From Chloroflexota bacterium (GTDB taxonomy: Bacteria; Chloroflexota; Anaerolineae; UBA1429): a DNA stretch of 22,176 nt. The translations under genes were made by a program, and so were the position numbers. The stretch is taken from the NCBI GenBank assembly GCA_012513595.1, contig JAAZBY010000127.1, forward strand, positions 1 to 22,176, given 5' to 3'. Position 1 is the stretch's first letter. Each line of letters begins with the position of its first letter. The notes under the pieces were generated by a model. It worked only from the letters and a program-made list of their open reading frames with translations, was not told the origin of the DNA and searched no databases. Below are positions 20,071 through 22,176 of this stretch, piece by piece.

Positions 20071-21282
20071 ATGAAAGCGCTGTCCAGGGCCGTGAGTGGC
20101 ATCACCAAGTCGCCGATCCGCCTCATGCTCGACAGCGCTGCCCGCTATCCCGACGCCATCCACCTGGAGATCGGCCAGCCCGATTTCCCCACCCCGGCCC
20201 ATATCATCGAGGCCGCCGTGCGGGCCGCCCGGCACGAGTACACCGGCTACACGGCCAACGCCGGCCTGCTGGCGCTCCGCGAGGCGATCTGCGGCAAGCT
20301 ATCGCGTGAGAACGACCTCTCCGTGGCGCCCGATGGGGTCATGGTAACCGTCGGCGCCATGCAGGCCGTCTATGCGAGCATGTCCGTGCTGCTGGACCCG
20401 GGCGACGAGGTGCTGCTGCCCGACCCGGGCTACGGCAACTTTGCCATGGCCGTCCAGCTGCTGCACGGCGTGGTGCGTAGCTACTCGACCATCGCCGCGG
20501 AGTCGTTCATCCCCGATTTCGCAGCCCTGGAGCGCCTGGTCACGCCGCGCACCAAGGCTATGCTGGTGAACAGCCCCGCCAACCCCACGGGTGCCGTCTA
20601 CAGCGCCGAGGTGCTGCGCCGCTGCCTGGAGTTCTGCCAGCGGCACGACCTGTACCTGCTTTCCGACGAGACCTATGACCGGCTGATCTACGAGGGCCAG
20701 CACGTCAGCCCCGCCAGGTGGGACGTGGACGGGCGTGTGGTGTCGGTGTTCAGCACCTCCAAGACCTACTCGATGACCGGCTGGCGCGTGGGCTATGCCG
20801 TGGCCAGCGCCGAGGTCGTGGCGGCCATGGTCAAGATCCAGGAGCCGGTCGTCTCTTGCGTGAACACGGTGGCGCAGCACGCGGCCATCGCGGCGCTCGA
20901 CGGCCCCCAGGGCTGCGTGGCTGAGATGCTCGCCCACTACCGCCGCCGGCGCGACCTGGCCGTGCGCCTGGCCGGGGAGCATGGCCTGGAGGTGTCCTAC
21001 CCGCACGGGGCCTTTTACCTTCTGGTCGACGTCTCGGCACACCCGGGGGGCTCCTTGGCCTTCAGCCAGGGGCTGCTGGATGCCGAGCACGTCGCTGTGG
21101 CGCCCGGCTGTGGGTTCGGTGCCCTGTGCGACCGGTACGTGCGCGTCTCTCTCTGCGCCAGCGAGGAGGCCCTTGCGGAGGGCCTGGCGCGCCTGGCCCG
21201 CCAGTTGGCGCGCGCCGGAGGGGAGGGGGTGCCCGCCGAGCCTAGGGGCCTGCTCGGCTTCGCGAGGGGGGCGGAGGGCTGA
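20071..21282 (+). CDS. Class I/II PLP-dependent aminotransferase
   Basis: A 403-residue cytoplasmic aminotransferase, aspartate/aromatic fold type I. The PLP Schiff-base lysine is K231 in STSKTYSMTGWRVGY. Other cofactor contacts are N171 in NPTG, D199 and Y202 in SDETYDRL, and R238. R358 in YVRVSL binds the substrate carboxylate. EIGQPDFPTP (33-42) and YTANAGLLALREAI are the usual N-terminal motifs. The exact amino acid cannot be read from the sequence; aspartate, alanine or aromatic substrates are typical. ATG 20071 follows GAGGGGGCACC. A GTG 45 bp upstream lies in the leader hairpin and is rejected. It has its own promoter and structured leader. The last 20 residues are Gly/Ala/Arg-rich and beyond the usual fold. 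A strong hairpin follows at 21315-21346. Confidence 0.92.
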   Translation: MKALSRAVSGITKSPIRLMLDSAARYPDAIHLEIGQPDFPTPAHIIEAAVRAARHEYTGYTANAGLLALREAICGKLSRENDLSVAPDGVMVTVGAMQAVYASMSVLLDPGDEVLLPDPGYGNFAMAVQLLHGVVRSYSTIAAESFIPDFAALERLVTPRTKAMLVNSPANPTGAVYSAEVLRRCLEFCQRHDLYLLSDETYDRLIYEGQHVSPARWDVDGRVVSVFSTSKTYSMTGWRVGYAVASAEVVAAMVKIQEPVVSCVNTVAQHAAIAALDGPQGCVAEMLAHYRRRRDLAVRLAGEHGLEVSYPHGAFYLLVDVSAHPGGSLAFSQGLLDAEHVAVAPGCGFGALCDRYVRVSLCASEEALAEGLARLARQLARAGGEGVPAEPRGLLGFARGAEG

Positions 21283-21311
21283 TTGCGGCCGATCGTTCCG
21301 CCGTGTATAGT
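21283..21311 (+). promoter_or_regulatory. Promoter for the ABC transporter gene
   Basis: TTGCGG (21283-21288), 17 bp, TATAGT (21306-21311, five of six) preceded by TG. It begins directly after the aminotransferase stop codon, so the ABC unit can be expressed alone. Confidence 0.6.
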
Positions 21312-21314
21312 GTC

Positions 21315-21346
21315 AGACGCAGCCTGGCATGGCTCTGGCTGCGTCT
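21315..21346 (+). terminator. 10-bp stem-loop between the aminotransferase and ABC genes
   Basis: AGACGCAGCC (21315-21324) pairs perfectly with GGCTGCGTCT (21337-21346) around a 12-nt loop, followed by CTTCGT. It can end the aminotransferase transcript. It also overlaps the expected start (near 21318) of the transcript from the promoter at 21283-21311, where it would form a 5'-terminal hairpin. Confidence 0.55.
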
Positions 21347-21409
21347 CTTCGTACCTGGGGCGGGCGGGGCGGAGGTCCACCTGCGCTCGCGCGCCCGGAG
21401 GGCTCGATC

Positions 21410-22176
<767 letters not shown>

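Noticed and set aside
19986..20309. Possible leader peptide ORF (ATG 19986) ahead of the aminotransferase
   Set aside because: It has no ribosome binding site at a proper distance, does not stop before the gene but runs 240 bp into it in another frame, and shows no run of regulatory codons.

Overview
The window is high-GC bacterial chromosome carrying 17 genes, two of them cut by the window edges. It has no tRNA, rRNA, CRISPR array, transposase or phage gene. The lineage is inferred as Chloroflexota (green non-sulfur bacteria) from the mix of families: a giant exported protein with Thr/Pro/Ala dipeptide linkers and a C-terminal LPLILR-type tail, a Trm112-like/methyltransferase fusion, a DinB protein, a ferritin-VIT fusion and scattered sugar-metabolism enzymes. 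No marker gene is present to prove it. Shine-Dalgarno sites (AGGAGG type) and sigma-70-like promoters (TTGACA/TTGCGC, 16-17 bp, TATACT/TATCAT) are easy to see and were used to choose starts. Several starts are GTG. Layout, left to right. Positions 1-2113 (minus): an ADP-ribosylglycohydrolase gene followed by a QueG-like iron-sulfur protein that runs off the left edge. Positions 2114-2467: a divergent control region with a strong minus promoter, an operator-like inverted repeat and a 12-bp stem-loop just before the next gene. Positions 2468-3481 (plus): a Gfo/Idh/MocA oxidoreductase. Positions 3539-4783 (minus): a radical SAM enzyme with a C-terminal cysteine cluster. Positions 5049-6931 (minus): an S51/cyanophycinase-like protein with a CysRS-like tail, preceded by a TIM-barrel sugar isomerase/epimerase. 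Positions 7126-8250 (plus): an enolase-superfamily dehydratase/racemase. Positions 8329-10938 (minus): a membrane-anchored serine beta-lactamase-like hydrolase and a ferritin-VIT iron protein, each with its own promoter. Positions 11336-12952 (plus): two methyltransferase genes. Positions 12965-15213 (minus): ComM/YifB and a DinB protein. Positions 15274-18342 (minus): a 1022-residue exported metzincin-like protein. Positions 18519-22176 (plus): a predicted beta-propeller-like protein, a class I aminotransferase with a structured 5' leader, and the start of an ABC transporter ATPase. How the genes work together: the oxidoreductase, isomerase/epimerase, enolase-superfamily enzyme and possibly the ADP-ribosylglycohydrolase look like dispersed sugar or sugar-acid catabolism, but they are not one operon. 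The rest is a set of mono- or bicistronic units, each closed by a GC-rich palindrome or hairpin without a T-tract. Four of these are loopless or nearly perfect palindromes, three of them between convergent genes. I see no defence island or obvious multi-gene new system. The best candidates for something undescribed are the structured leader RNAs (aminotransferase, oxidoreductase, ADP-ribosylglycohydrolase), the symmetric terminator style, the S51-like/CysRS-tail fusion and the exported metzincin.
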